In this document: one piece after another, positions 51,736 through 61,652 of the stretch | Position numbering within the stretch: the first letter of the stretch is position 1 | Layout of the letters: every line of letters begins with the position of its first letter | Source of the DNA: UBA1422 sp963676385 | Lineage (GTDB): Bacteria; Bacillota; Clostridia; Peptostreptococcales; Anaerovoracaceae | Assembly: GCA_963676385.2 (NCBI GenBank) | Contig: CAXXMM010000014.1 | Coordinates: 434,001 to 498,000 of the forward strand | DNA length: 64,000 bases | Direction: 5' to 3' | Translations under genes and position numbers: made by a program | Notes under the pieces: generated by a model | The model's input: only the letters and a program-made list of their open reading frames with translations | Database searches by the model: none | What the model was told of the DNA's origin: nothing

Positions 51736-52989
51736 TTACATCCTAGCAACATTTTGTAAAATCATATTCAGCATGGCTAAAACTGCAGCTTCCCTGTTTT
51801 TCTCCCGTTGATTCCATTTAAAAATTCTTTTTTCTTGGAAATAATCTGACTTTCCATTTTGATTCGTATAAATGAGGGAAATAAATACAAGTCCTACAGG
51901 CTTTTCCAAACTCCCCCCATCAGGGCCGGCAATCCCTGTGATGGCAATGCAGAGATTGCTCCCAGAAGCGCGGAATACCCCCTGAGACATTTCTTTTGCT
52001 GTTTCAGGACTAACCGCGCCATACGTTTCAATAGTACTGGGAAGTACCCCTAATTCCTCAATTTTTGACTGGTTGCTATAAGTGACAAATCCTCTGTCAA
52101 AGATAGCCGACATTCCAGGCACTTTCAATAAGGTTGAAGCGAATAAGCCACCTGTACAAGATTCCGCACAGGAAATGCTGATGTTCTTTTGCATCAGTTG
52201 TTCACAAACAACTTCTACCAAATCTTGTCCTTTCGTGCTGTATACGTATTGTCCAATTCGAGACAGAATTTTCTCTGTCATGCCATCAACCTTTCGTTTT
52301 GCAATCTCCAAACTTTCAGCCTTTGAGGCAACTCGAAGATAACTTTCTCCCTCCAATGCATAGGTGGCAATGGTGGGATCTGTTTGACCATTAATTAAAT
52401 CCAACAATTCAGTCTCCAAGGAAGATTCCCCAATACCATATGTCCGGATTAATTGATAATATATCACACGGTCCGTCTGCTTTTCCAAAAAAGGCACTAG
52501 AGATTTTTCAAACATCCCTGTCATTTCTCTTGGCGGACCCGGCAAACAAGCAACTGTCTTGTTATCACACGTTAGGGCAAATCCCGGCGCCGTGCCCATC
52601 CCATTTTGAAAAACAATTGCCCTTTCAGGAAGCATAGCTTGTTTTCGATTATTTTCAGTCATGGGACGCTTTACAGCGGCAAAAAAACTTTCAATAGCTT
52701 GAAGACTAGGCTGATGCAGTATTAAAGAACTTTTCATTACTTTACATACAATTTCTTTCGTCATGTCATCTTGTGTAGGGCCAAGGCCCCCCGTGGTGAT
52801 CACTAAATCAGACCGCTTAAGGGCCTCTTCCAATATTTCTTCCAACCTGGAAGGATTATCCCCCACAGTAAAATGATACATCACATCAACACCCATTCGA
52901 TTGAGTCCGTCGGATATATAGGCTGCATTGGTGTTGATAATTTGACCAAATAATAATTCAGTTCCAACTGTTACAATAGAAGCTTTCAT
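51736..52989 (-). CDS. cinA: CinA family nicotinamide-nucleotide amidohydrolase
   Basis: 417 aa two-domain protein. The MoCF-like N-terminal part (about 1-170) has VGTELLFGQIINTNAAYI and TTGGLGPTQDD. The C-terminal NMN deamidase (about 255-415) has SCAESCTGGLFASTLL and AITGIAGPDGG. It recycles NMN and may clean up ADP-ribose. In competent Firmicutes cinA is co-transcribed with recA; here the island lies between. The ATG is preceded by AAGAGGAC. It lies 13 bases after pgsA. Confidence 0.94.
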   Translation of the reverse strand: MKASIVTVGTELLFGQIINTNAAYISDGLNRMGVDVMYHFTVGDNPSRLEEILEEALKRSDLVITTGGLGPTQDDMTKEIVCKVMKSSLILHQPSLQAIESFFAAVKRPMTENNRKQAMLPERAIVFQNGMGTAPGFALTCDNKTVACLPGPPREMTGMFEKSLVPFLEKQTDRVIYYQLIRTYGIGESSLETELLDLINGQTDPTIATYALEGESYLRVASKAESLEIAKRKVDGMTEKILSRIGQYVYSTKGQDLVEVVCEQLMQKNISISCAESCTGGLFASTLLKVPGMSAIFDRGFVTYSNQSKIEELGVLPSTIETYGAVSPETAKEMSQGVFRASGSNLCIAITGIAGPDGGSLEKPVGLVFISLIYTNQNGKSDYFQEKRIFKWNQREKNREAAVLAMLNMILQNVARM

Positions 52990-53002
52990 TATGTCCTCTT
53001 CT

Positions 53003-53530
53003 CTAGTCCTTAAAAACGGTTATATTCTTAACAATATACTCAGTTCCAGAAATCACTGTCATCACAACGCACGCCCACAGCATAATTTGATCCATAGGCA
53101 CGCCTACATATGTGAAAGGCCAATTATGCAACAACAACAGGGGTACAGCAATCATTTGTAGCACTGTTTTTATTTTCCCTGTCAATCCCGCAGCAATCAC
53201 TTTCCCGTCTGCTGCAGCTACGGTACGTAATCCGGCTACCGCAAACTCTCTTGCCAAAATAACAATGAGCATCCACCCCGCCACATCGCCAGATTCAACA
53301 AGCAAAACCAAGGCTGCCACCACCAAAACTTTGTCCGCTAAAGGATCCATTATTTTTCCAAAGTTGGTAACAAGATTATTTTTTCTTGCCAGATAACCAT
53401 CCAAAGCATCCGTGGCAGAAGCCAGAATAAACAACACAGCTGCCCAAATATCCCATCCCATCAGATATAGTGCAATAAAAAACGGCACTGCTACAACTCT
53501 TCCCATTGTCAATTGATTGGGTAAATTCAT
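53003..53530 (-). CDS. pgsA: CDP-diacylglycerol-glycerol-3-phosphate 3-phosphatidyltransferase
   Basis: 175 aa membrane enzyme for the committed step of phosphatidylglycerol synthesis. The CDP-alcohol phosphotransferase motif D-G-x2-A-R-x8-G-x3-D-x3-D is complete (DALDGYLARKN then FGKIMDPLADK). About four to five hydrophobic helices follow. ATG 53530 is chosen (MNLPNQLTMGR), with GGAGG 7 bases upstream; the longer frame begins with GTG. It overlaps nothing and starts 1 base after the rimO stop. Confidence 0.95.
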   Translation of the reverse strand: MNLPNQLTMGRVVAVPFFIALYLMGWDIWAAVLFILASATDALDGYLARKNNLVTNFGKIMDPLADKVLVVAALVLLVESGDVAGWMLIVILAREFAVAGLRTVAAADGKVIAAGLTGKIKTVLQMIAVPLLLLHNWPFTYVGVPMDQIMLWACVVMTVISGTEYIVKNITVFKD

Positions 53531-53531
53531 G

Positions 53532-54877
53532 CTAAACCTCCACACCTACAATATCGTAATCAAATCCATCAGTAATTTTCACTTGAATAAAATCCCCCGG
53601 TTGATGCAACAAATCAGATTGAACAACTACTGTGTGATCAATCTCCGGCGCATCGTATTGGGTTCTACCAATATAAATATTCTCTTTTTCCATTCCCCGT
53701 TCCAAGGGATATTCTTTTTCTATTTCATCAATGATAACTTCCAAGGTCATTCCAATTTTTTGATGGTTTTGATCCCTGGATATTTCCATCTGATGAAGCA
53801 TTATTCCATCTCGTCTCTGATTTTTCAAAGATTCCCCTACTTGATTCTTCATCTCTCCGGCTACGGTCCCCTCCTCCTGAGAAATACGCAAAAACGCCAA
53901 GTCTTTCAAATCTGCTCCGTGTAATGAAATCTACCATGCAACTATAATCTATCATTGGTTTCTCCCGGAAAACCAGCAATAAACGTCGTGCGAATATGAA
54001 TATCCGGTATGGCGGATCGAAGTCTGCTTATGGTTCCACGTATGGTTTCCGACGTAGACCTTCGTTTCATTGTCTTGAGGATCTTGTCACTATAATGCTG
54101 CAACGGAATATCAATATAATGGCATATCTTCGGTTCTTGTGCCATGGTTTGTATCAACTGATCAGTAATGCGATCCTCATAGCAATACATCAAGCGAATC
54201 CAATGGAGGTTTTCAATTTTACACAGTTCTCTGAGAAGATCCGGCAATGCTAATCTATCATAAAGGTCCAAGCCGTAAGCGGTTACATCTTGAGCAATAA
54301 GAATCAGTTCCTTACAACCATTATCAGCCAACCATATTCGGCTTCATTAACGAGCTCTTCCATTGGTCTGCTACGAAAACCACCGCGAATTTGTGGAATC
54401 ACACAATAGGTGCAACAATTATCACAACCTTCAGCAATCTTCAGTGTTGACCGATATATTTCACCATCAATTCGCCTAAAATGCCAATCATCAGGAGAAT
54501 GATTTTGACTTAAAATTTTCTGTCGTTTTCCTTCTTCGCTGGGGCAGCAAGTATCTCAGGCAGTTTTGCATAATCGTTCACACCCAATGATAATATCGGC
54601 TTCCGGAATTTCCAGAAATAGATCATTTCCATATCGCTGGGCAAGACAACCGACACTACCAGCAAGGCACCCGGTCGTTTGACAGCCGCCATTTCAAAAA
54701 TAGCAGCAATGGATTCCTTTTAGCATCGTTGATAAACCCACAAGTATTGACAATAATCACATCTGCCCTTTGAGGATTAAAAATGATTTTGTGTCCTTGT
54801 GACTGAAGAATACCGCCAAATAGGCTGGAATCATTTTCATTTTTGGGGCAGCCTAATGTTTCTATATATATTTTCAC
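53532..54877 (-). pseudogene. rimO: rimO (ribosomal protein S12 methylthiotransferase), interrupted by about seven indels
   Basis: The pieces rebuild a full RimO of about 448 aa: start YIETLGCPKNENDS, VNTCGF, radical SAM CDNCCTYC, ELILIAQDVTAYG, RTTFIAGFPGET, and a TRAM domain ending DYDIVGVEV. Frame changes occur near 54717 (missing G), 54650 (missing G), 54584 (extra G), 54542 (missing C), 54332, 53952 (extra A) and 53882 (extra T), mostly in short homopolymers. Net change is -1, consistent with the length. Because sequence between breaks is well conserved, sequencing or consensus error is likelier than decay. The GTG start overlaps the ftsK stop (GTGA). Confidence 0.85.
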
Positions 54878-57385
54878 GAAAAGTCTCCGTTTTCCTCTTT
54901 CATCTGATCCAAATCCGCTTCTGTCTTTAATACCGTCCTAGGTTTTGAACCGTCGGCAGGTCCTACAATCCCGCGAGACTCCATCATATCCATAATTCTA
55001 GCGGCTCGATTGTATCCAAGTCGGAATCTACGTTGCAACATAGATACAGAAGCTTGACCAGCACGGATAACCATCTCAATGCAATCAGGCAATAGTTCGT
55101 CCCGATCCTCATTACTATCATATGAATTGCCCCGTTCAATATGCTCCAGCACTTCTCCTGAGTATTCTACGGTACCTTCCATTTGCGCCTTAACATGTTT
55201 AATAATATTGTTCACCTCTTGATCTGAAATAAAAGGGGCTTGAATACGTTTTGGTTTATTTAAATCCTGAGGTTTGAACAACATATCACCATTCCCAACT
55301 AATTTTTCGGCCCCGGGCATGTCAATAATCGTTCTGGAGTCAATTTGTGATGACACCATAAATGCAATACGGGAAGGAATATTTGCCTTGATAAGCCCTG
55401 TGATAACATCAACAGAAGGTCGTTGGGTGGCAACGATTAAATGCATATTCCGGCGCCTCTGGCCAATTGTGCCAATCGACAGATTGCATCTTCAACCTGG
55501 CTGCTGGCAACCATCATCAAGTCGGCCAACTCATCTATAATGACAACAATTTGTGGCAGCAACTCTTCTTTTTGTCTATTTTCTTTCATAATATTGTTGT
55601 AAGAAGCAATATCTCTTGCTCCCACCGCCGCAAACTTTTTGTATCTACCTGTCATTTCACCAACAGCCCAGTTTAACGCAGCTGCTGCTTTGGTTGAATC
55701 TGTTACAACAGGAATCAGCAAATGGGGAATTCCATTGTAATTTCCCAACTCAACCATTTTTTGGATCTATTAGAACCAGCTTAACTTCCTCCGGTCGAGC
55801 TTTGCAGAGGAAACTTGAAATAATAGTATTAATACATACGCTTTTCCCAGAGCCTGTAGCTCCCGCGATTAATAGGTGGGGCATTTTGGCCAAATCAGCA
55901 ACCACTGCATTTCCCCCAATATCTTTCCCAACGGCAAATGCCAACTTGGACTTATGACTTTGAAACTCTTTGGATTCAATGATTTCACGGATGGAAACCA
56001 TCTCCCGGTGTTCATTCTCAACTTCAATTCCAACAGCTGCCTTTCCGGGAATGGGTGCCTCTAGACGTATACTTTTGGCCCGTAGATTTAAAGCAATGTC
56101 CATCCGCCAAACGAACGATGCTGGATACTTTTACGCCAACCGCCGGTTGTATCTCATATCGGGTTACCGAAGGTCCTTCAATGACATTGGTCACTTTTGC
56201 CTCAACATTAAAACTGCGTAGCGTATGTTCAAGAAGGGCCGCCCTCTCGTTTAGCCCATGATTCATGCCTTTTAACGTGGTGTTTGAAGTTGCCCTTTTT
56301 AACAAATCCAAGGGTGGCAGTATGTATTTTCCAGGGGTTTTGGGGAAAGCAAAAGAAGTTGTTTCCAATGGACCGCTTTCTTTTCCTGTAGAAAATGAAT
56401 CCTTAGGCTTTTCACCATTCTCTGGGTTGATTCCGTACGTTGTCTTAGAGTTGATTTGTTTTCCACTTTCACTCTTCTCAAAAAGAGAGTCATCCAATAC
56501 CATTTCCAAAATATTACGTTGTCCATTGGAAATATCAGAGCCATGAGGCAAAATGGACTCTTCTTCATAGGGAAGGATCGTTTGCTGCTGCTGGATGTTC
56601 TTTTCTGGTGAATCTACTACAAAAGGCGGAGTCTCTTCATTTTGATCTAATTTACGGCTTTTCTCCAATGCGGCTTCGGCCCACCTGCGCTCTCTATCAG
56701 CCTTCCTCATCTCTTCTTCTGTCAAGGAAACCTGTCTTTCTTGTGCCCTGTTTTCTCTTCTTTCCTTGGCATTTTGGAAAAACCTGGAAATCGGTGTATT
56801 CACCAATAATAAAACAAAAATCAAAATGAGAACGCCACAAAGAAGGTAGAGTCCCACAATTCCAATTAAATTAAAAATAGTATTCCCTGCATACATCCCA
56901 AAGACACCACCATTTTTTAAGTCAATGCCTGCTGTATACACTTCTTTTATCCCTAAGATTCCATATTTCATGTCTGATACATAACGGCCCGCGTTAATTA
57001 AATCAAGGGTAAAATATAATAGCACCATAATAATGGCGGTCCTCAAGGTAAAGGGTACCACCACACCGGCAAAAATTAAAACAGCATACACAATTAAAAA
57101 GTATGGCAAAAAATATGCGCCAAATCCAAATGTGCCTTTGAGAAAATCAGAAATAGCATTGCCCACCAAACCAACCAGATTGGTTTGAAGGGCAATAATA
57201 AGAAAAACACCAAATGCAATTAAAATAATTGCCCCAATTTCATCTCGCACTCTAGGTTCAGTAGCAAATATACCTTTGGTTACTGGTGGTGAATCAACTG
57301 CATTTTTGCGAGCAGTTTCTTGCTTGCTATTCTTATTTTTCGATCCAGGCGGTCTTCCCGGTCCCCTTTTTTTCTTTTCTGCCAT
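54874..57385 (-). pseudogene. ftsK/spoIIIE DNA translocase, interrupted by three indels
   Basis: Once joined, about 835 aa. An N-terminal basic region (GPGRPPGSKNKN) and about four transmembrane helices (about 50-205) lead to an acidic/Gln linker, the translocase motor with Walker A GATGSGKS and Walker B IVVIIDELADLM, then VATQRPSVDVITGLIKANIP and the DNA-reading gamma domain (MLQRRFRLGYNRAARIMDMM). Breaks occur near 56100-56105 (extra G), 55757-55762 (extra A in A6) and 55443-55449 (two extra bases). The reading sense is otherwise intact, so error in the sequence is likelier than a true pseudogene. Whether it is FtsK or SpoIIIE cannot be told. Confidence 0.85.
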
Positions 57386-57397
57386 TGTCCAAACTCC

Positions 57398-58240
57398 TTA
57401 ACTAAAAATGGAATATAGGATGATTAGGATTCCCAATCCCCAAGTATAAAAAGAAAAAACGCTAAGTTTCAAATTTGCAACCAAACGAAGCATTGCTTTG
57501 ATGGCCACAAAACCCATGACTGCAGATACAAGGGTCCCAACAATAATCGGACCCAAAACACTAGATGGAACTCCGGCTTCCAACGCAGGCGGTAATTCCA
57601 TTATTGCGGAACCCAAAATGGCGGGAATGGATACCAAAAATGCAAATCGTAACGCAAAGTTCCGCTCCAACCCCATAAATAACCCACCAAAAAGAGTGGA
57701 GCCGGATCTTGAAATCCCGGGGGTTATGGCAATGCCTTGCATAATTCCGATAAATATTGCATGTCGAAACTTCATTTTTTCAACTTGGCATCGTCCCCTT
57801 CCGAAACGCTCTGCTATCCACAAAATGGTACCGGTGATGAAAAGGCCAATTCCAATGGCAATCATAGAACCATAGAAACTGGTAAAGGCATCATTAAAGA
57901 GGACCCCCATTAATCCGGTTGGGATGGTAGCAACCACAATCATAAATCCCAAACGTCGATTAGGAGAGGAATCGATTCGCAGTCCCTTCCCAGTAAAAAT
58001 ATCCTTTATTGTCAATATTAATTCCCAACAAAGGGCAACAATATCATGCCAATATATTACAAATACCGATGCCAAAGTGCCAAGATGAAGCATAACAGCA
58101 AAAAGCAGTACACTTTCTCCTTTTATTCCAAAAAAATGCTCCAAAATGGCTAGGTGTCCAGAACTGCTAATGGGCAAAAACTCGCCTAAACCTTGTACAA
58201 TCCCCAATATGATTGCTTGTAAATAACTTAGAGTAGCCAA
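57398..58240 (-). CDS. uppP: Undecaprenyl-diphosphatase UppP (BacA)
   Basis: 280 aa polytopic membrane enzyme recycling undecaprenyl diphosphate to the monophosphate used for peptidoglycan and teichoic acids. Motif 1 GLGEFLPISSSGHL (about residues 18-31) and motif 2 GIAITPGISRSGST are intact. I choose the TTG at 58240 (MATLSYLQAIILG), with AAGGAGG ending 8 bases before it; the ATG at 58264 has no ribosome site and would put AAGGAGG inside the coding part. It confers bacitracin tolerance when abundant. Confidence 0.93.
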   Translation of the reverse strand: MATLSYLQAIILGIVQGLGEFLPISSSGHLAILEHFFGIKGESVLLFAVMLHLGTLASVFVIYWHDIVALCWELILTIKDIFTGKGLRIDSSPNRRLGFMIVVATIPTGLMGVLFNDAFTSFYGSMIAIGIGLFITGTILWIAERFGRGRCQVEKMKFRHAIFIGIMQGIAITPGISRSGSTLFGGLFMGLERNFALRFAFLVSIPAILGSAIMELPPALEAGVPSSVLGPIIVGTLVSAVMGFVAIKAMLRLVANLKLSVFSFYTWGLGILIILYSIFS

Positions 58241-58279
58241 GGGTATTCCCTCCTTCATGTCCATAAAAAATCAATTTAT

Positions 58280-58288
58280 ATTATAGCA
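58280..58288 (-). promoter_or_regulatory. Extended -10 promoter of uppP
   Basis: On the minus strand TGCTATAAT (58288-58280), a TGn extended -10; no clear -35. Confidence 0.55.
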
Positions 58289-58334
58289 CATTAGTTAGCG
58301 AACTGCATCGTTTTTGAGGGAATGCTCCTTTTAC

Positions 58335-58363
58335 TTTTCATTTTCTTTTTTCGGTGGTATAAT
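58335..58363 (+). promoter_or_regulatory. asd promoter
   Basis: TTTTCA (58335-58340), 17-base spacer, TATAAT (58358-58363) with an upstream TGG (extended -10). Confidence 0.7.
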
Positions 58364-58390
58364 ATCTAGCAAACATACGAAGGGAGCAAT

Positions 58391-59377
58391 ATGATGAAAA
58401 AAAGACCAAACATTGCCATTGTTGGCGCAACCGGTGTTGTAGGCAACACGTTTCTAAAAGTTCTGGAAGAAAGGGATTTTCCTTTTGAACATATTACCAT
58501 GTTGGCATCTGCCAAATCAAAAGGTTCAACCGTCACCTTCAAAGGTCAACCTTATGTGGTGGAAGAATTGACAGAGCGCTCTTTTGATGGGGATATTGAC
58601 ATTGCGCTGTTTTCAGCCGGGGGCTCTACCAGCGAAAAATTTGCACCCATTGCAGCCGCTCACGGTGTTGTTGTCATTGATAACAGCAGCGCTTGGCGTA
58701 TGGATAAGGATGTTCCTCTTGTGGTGCCTGAGGTTAACCCACAAGATATTAATTGGAATAAGGGAATTATTGCAAACCCCAATTGTTCCACCATCCAGGC
58801 AGTAGTTGCTTTAAAACCACTCCATGACAAATACAAAATCAAACGTATTGTCTATTCCACTTACCAGTCTGTCTCTGGATCTGGGATTAAAGGTATTAAT
58901 GACTTAAAAAATGGCACCGCAATTGCCTATCCTTACCCGATTGTTGACAATTGCATCCCCCACATTGATGTATTTCTTGAGAATGGGTACACAAAAGAAG
59001 AAATGAAAATGGTTCATGAAACCAGAAAAATTTTGGGTGACGATTCCATTGCCATAACGGCCACCACCGTACGGGTTCCTGTATTTGGTGCTCACAGCGA
59101 ATCCATTAATCTGGAATTTGAAAAGCCATTTGATGTGAAGGAAGTGAAGGAACTCCTTAGCAAGTCTCCTGGAATCATTGTACAAGATGATCCCGCTAAC
59201 AATATCTATCCTCTGGCAAGAGATGCAGCCGGAACAGATTCTGTCTATGTGGGAAGAATTCGTAGAGATGAATCCGTACAAAACGGACTAAACATATGGG
59301 TAGTTGCAGATAACATTAGAAAAGGAGCCGCCACCAACGCTGTACAAATTGCAGAGGAATTACTGAAATCTTTATAG
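58391..59377 (+). CDS. asd: Aspartate-semialdehyde dehydrogenase
   Basis: NADPH-dependent reduction of aspartyl phosphate, leading to lysine, diaminopimelate, threonine and methionine; 328 aa. Cofactor motif VGATGVVGNTFL (about 12-23), DNSSAWRMD, catalytic Cys in NPNCSTIQ, and VRVPVFGAHSESINLEF. GAAGGGAG precedes ATGATG; either ATG may be used. It is a single-gene transcription unit with its own promoter and terminator. No dapA is adjacent. Confidence 0.96.
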   Translation: MMKKRPNIAIVGATGVVGNTFLKVLEERDFPFEHITMLASAKSKGSTVTFKGQPYVVEELTERSFDGDIDIALFSAGGSTSEKFAPIAAAHGVVVIDNSSAWRMDKDVPLVVPEVNPQDINWNKGIIANPNCSTIQAVVALKPLHDKYKIKRIVYSTYQSVSGSGIKGINDLKNGTAIAYPYPIVDNCIPHIDVFLENGYTKEEMKMVHETRKILGDDSIAITATTVRVPVFGAHSESINLEFEKPFDVKEVKELLSKSPGIIVQDDPANNIYPLARDAAGTDSVYVGRIRRDESVQNGLNIWVVADNIRKGAATNAVQIAEELLKSL

Positions 59378-59387
59378 ATCAATGGCC

Positions 59388-59425
59388 AAAACAAGAGCAG
59401 GTATAAATCCTGCTCTTGTTTTTTT
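59388..59425 (+). terminator. asd terminator
   Basis: AAAACAAGAGCAGG, loop TATAAAT, CCTGCTCTTGTTTT plus further Ts: a perfect 14-bp stem. The A-rich 5' arm means it may also stop minus-strand transcripts arriving from 59498. Confidence 0.95.
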
Positions 59426-59497
59426 CTTAATTAATTGCAAGAAATCAAATGTGTATTTTGGGTGGAAAAATTAAGCACGAAGGAAATAAAAAAAATA

Positions 59498-61600
59498 TCA
59501 AGTAAGTCTTTTCAATAAATGCAAAGAACGGCGGCAGAATAATGCTAAAAGTTTATTTTTCTCATTTAATTTTTTCTGAATCCCTGTCACCTCTTTCCCG
59601 GCAACATAGAATGCTGATTGTTTGATTCGTCGAATTTCTTGTTCAGACTTGACAAAGGAAGTATAAAATCTTTCTTCCATGGAATTTGTTTTAAAGGCAA
59701 TCTTCGAAACTTCCTTTTGCGGCAATTTACGATATATCCTTATAGCGGAGTTATGTACAGCGTGGATATTTGCCCATATATGGCCTAGGGCTTCTTCTGA
59801 AATGCAGAATTCACTTTCAAATTTAGCTTCTAATAATACCATTTCAACATAGCATGTAAAATACCCAATAAAATTATTGGCATTTTCTGTACTTGTCATA
59901 ATAGAACAATATCGCATCGTTCGGTTATTAAGAGCTTCTTTGATATACCCTACCCTTTTTGCATGAAGGAACGCTTGAAAGGAAAACAAATTATCCTCAT
60001 GAATAATTCTTTCGTAAAACCTAATAGAGAAACTATTCAAAAACTCCCGTCCGTAGAATTGCAAACAAACTGAAGACAGGTATTCTTTTGTACGATTCAT
60101 CATGACATAAAGGTCAATTCCTGTCATAACCCCATGATAGTCTCTGACACGCTGATAATACTGAATTTTTTTTCTCATGTCTTCAACTACGTATTCATCT
60201 ACAAAACGGACGCAAGTATTAAAGTATACAATGTCGAGACAATATTTTTCTGCCTTTTGATAAAGAAGTTCCAGCGCGTTTTTCTCCATTGTGTCATCGC
60301 TATCTAAAAAAGCAATATATTGTCCTGTTGCGATATCCATTCCACAGTTACGCGCCAAAGAAATTCCTTCATTGCCCTTGTTTACCAATATTATTCTTTT
60401 ATCATCAGTCGCATATTTCTGCAAGATATCCCATGAATCATCAGTAGAACCATCATTGATACATATTATTTCGATATCCTGTAAAGTCTGCCCAATGGCA
60501 CTATCAAGGGCGGCCTTCAAAAATTCTGCCGTATTATATACTGGGATAATAACAGAAACTTTAACCGATTTTTTGCCAATATTCTTTATAATTTGGCAAG
60601 ATGAAGTCTCCGGATTTTTTTTATATTGCCTACAAAGAAGCTCTTCCAAGTCAATCTGTGTGCAATCTTGGAATTTTATTTTGGAATGCGGGAAATAATG
60701 CTGATTCCCTGTAAAATCATTGAAATAGAAATCTTTTATCCCTTCATCGATTAATTTTGAATGTAGAAGGATAAAATTCTCTGGTTCTTGCATTTTGTCT
60801 ATATTATACATAAAAACATTTAATGCAAAATTCATAAAACTAGTTTTGACTTCATTCATAATTCCCATTTTTAATACTTCGTCACGGACTTCCAATAATG
60901 CATCATAAAAGCAAAGAGGTGTGTCATCATTATGAGATTGCAGATTCCCCGATTTTCTAAGTCGATAGTTTACACAACGCTTATTGACAGTAACAATAGA
61001 TTCAGCTTTGATGATAGATTTTCCAAAAAAACTTAAATCATTGCTCCTTTCAATTTCCTGGAATTGTAGCTGGTGCTGCTGAAGAAACTGTCGTTTGAAA
61101 AGCATATTCCACGGCGCCGGAGAAGTAAAATTAAAAATATAATCTTGATTGGACTTATATGAGAATGGTTCAAATTTTGGGACTTTTTTATCATCCAAAA
61201 AATGACGGGGGGAAGTAAACCTTCCAGTTGCTTCACCATATATCCTAGCGTTACATACACAAATATCGGCCTGAAATTTAAATAATTTTTCATGGAGAAT
61301 TTCAAGCATATCTATATCAAAAAAATCATCACTGTCTAAAAAAATGATGTATTCACCGGAAGCATGGCGAAGGCCATTGTTCCTAGCTGCTCCTCCATTT
61401 AATTTGTTTTGGCTAATAATCTTCACCCTACTGTCATGTTTTTCATAATCATTTAAAATTTCTCTCGAATTATCAGTTGAACCATCATCAACACAAATTA
61501 ATTCAAAATCCGTAAAAGTTTGCCCTAATATAGTATCAAGGCATTCATTTAAATATTTTTCTGTGTTATATACCGGGACAACAACAGTAATTTCTGGCAA
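59498..61600 (-). CDS. Two-domain GT2 glycosyltransferase
   Basis: 700 aa with two complete GT-A domains in tandem. Domain 1 (about 3-110) has VVVPVYNTEKYL, DDGSTDNS and LDSDDFF (D89/D91/D92). Domain 2 (about 347-455) has IIPVYNTAEFL, NDGSTDDS and LDSDDTM (D433/D435/D436). Each is followed by a helical region of 200-240 residues. The halves probably add alternating or successive sugars to a surface glycan. No export gene is adjacent, but the next gene supplies a UDP-uronic acid precursor. It stands 52 bases after that gene on the same strand. Confidence 0.92.
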   Translation of the reverse strand: MPEITVVVPVYNTEKYLNECLDTILGQTFTDFELICVDDGSTDNSREILNDYEKHDSRVKIISQNKLNGGAARNNGLRHASGEYIIFLDSDDFFDIDMLEILHEKLFKFQADICVCNARIYGEATGRFTSPRHFLDDKKVPKFEPFSYKSNQDYIFNFTSPAPWNMLFKRQFLQQHQLQFQEIERSNDLSFFGKSIIKAESIVTVNKRCVNYRLRKSGNLQSHNDDTPLCFYDALLEVRDEVLKMGIMNEVKTSFMNFALNVFMYNIDKMQEPENFILLHSKLIDEGIKDFYFNDFTGNQHYFPHSKIKFQDCTQIDLEELLCRQYKKNPETSSCQIIKNIGKKSVKVSVIIPVYNTAEFLKAALDSAIGQTLQDIEIICINDGSTDDSWDILQKYATDDKRIILVNKGNEGISLARNCGMDIATGQYIAFLDSDDTMEKNALELLYQKAEKYCLDIVYFNTCVRFVDEYVVEDMRKKIQYYQRVRDYHGVMTGIDLYVMMNRTKEYLSSVCLQFYGREFLNSFSIRFYERIIHEDNLFSFQAFLHAKRVGYIKEALNNRTMRYCSIMTSTENANNFIGYFTCYVEMVLLEAKFESEFCISEEALGHIWANIHAVHNSAIRIYRKLPQKEVSKIAFKTNSMEERFYTSFVKSEQEIRRIKQSAFYVAGKEVTGIQKKLNEKNKLLALFCRRSLHLLKRLT

Positions 61601-61652
61601 TTATTTTACCCCCTCATCTTAATCTTTACATAATTCATAATTATATTTCCGT

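Noticed and set aside
53532..57385. True pseudogenisation of rimO and ftsK
   Set aside because: Protein sequence is well conserved between breaks and indels sit mostly in short homopolymers; consensus error is simpler, though unproved.
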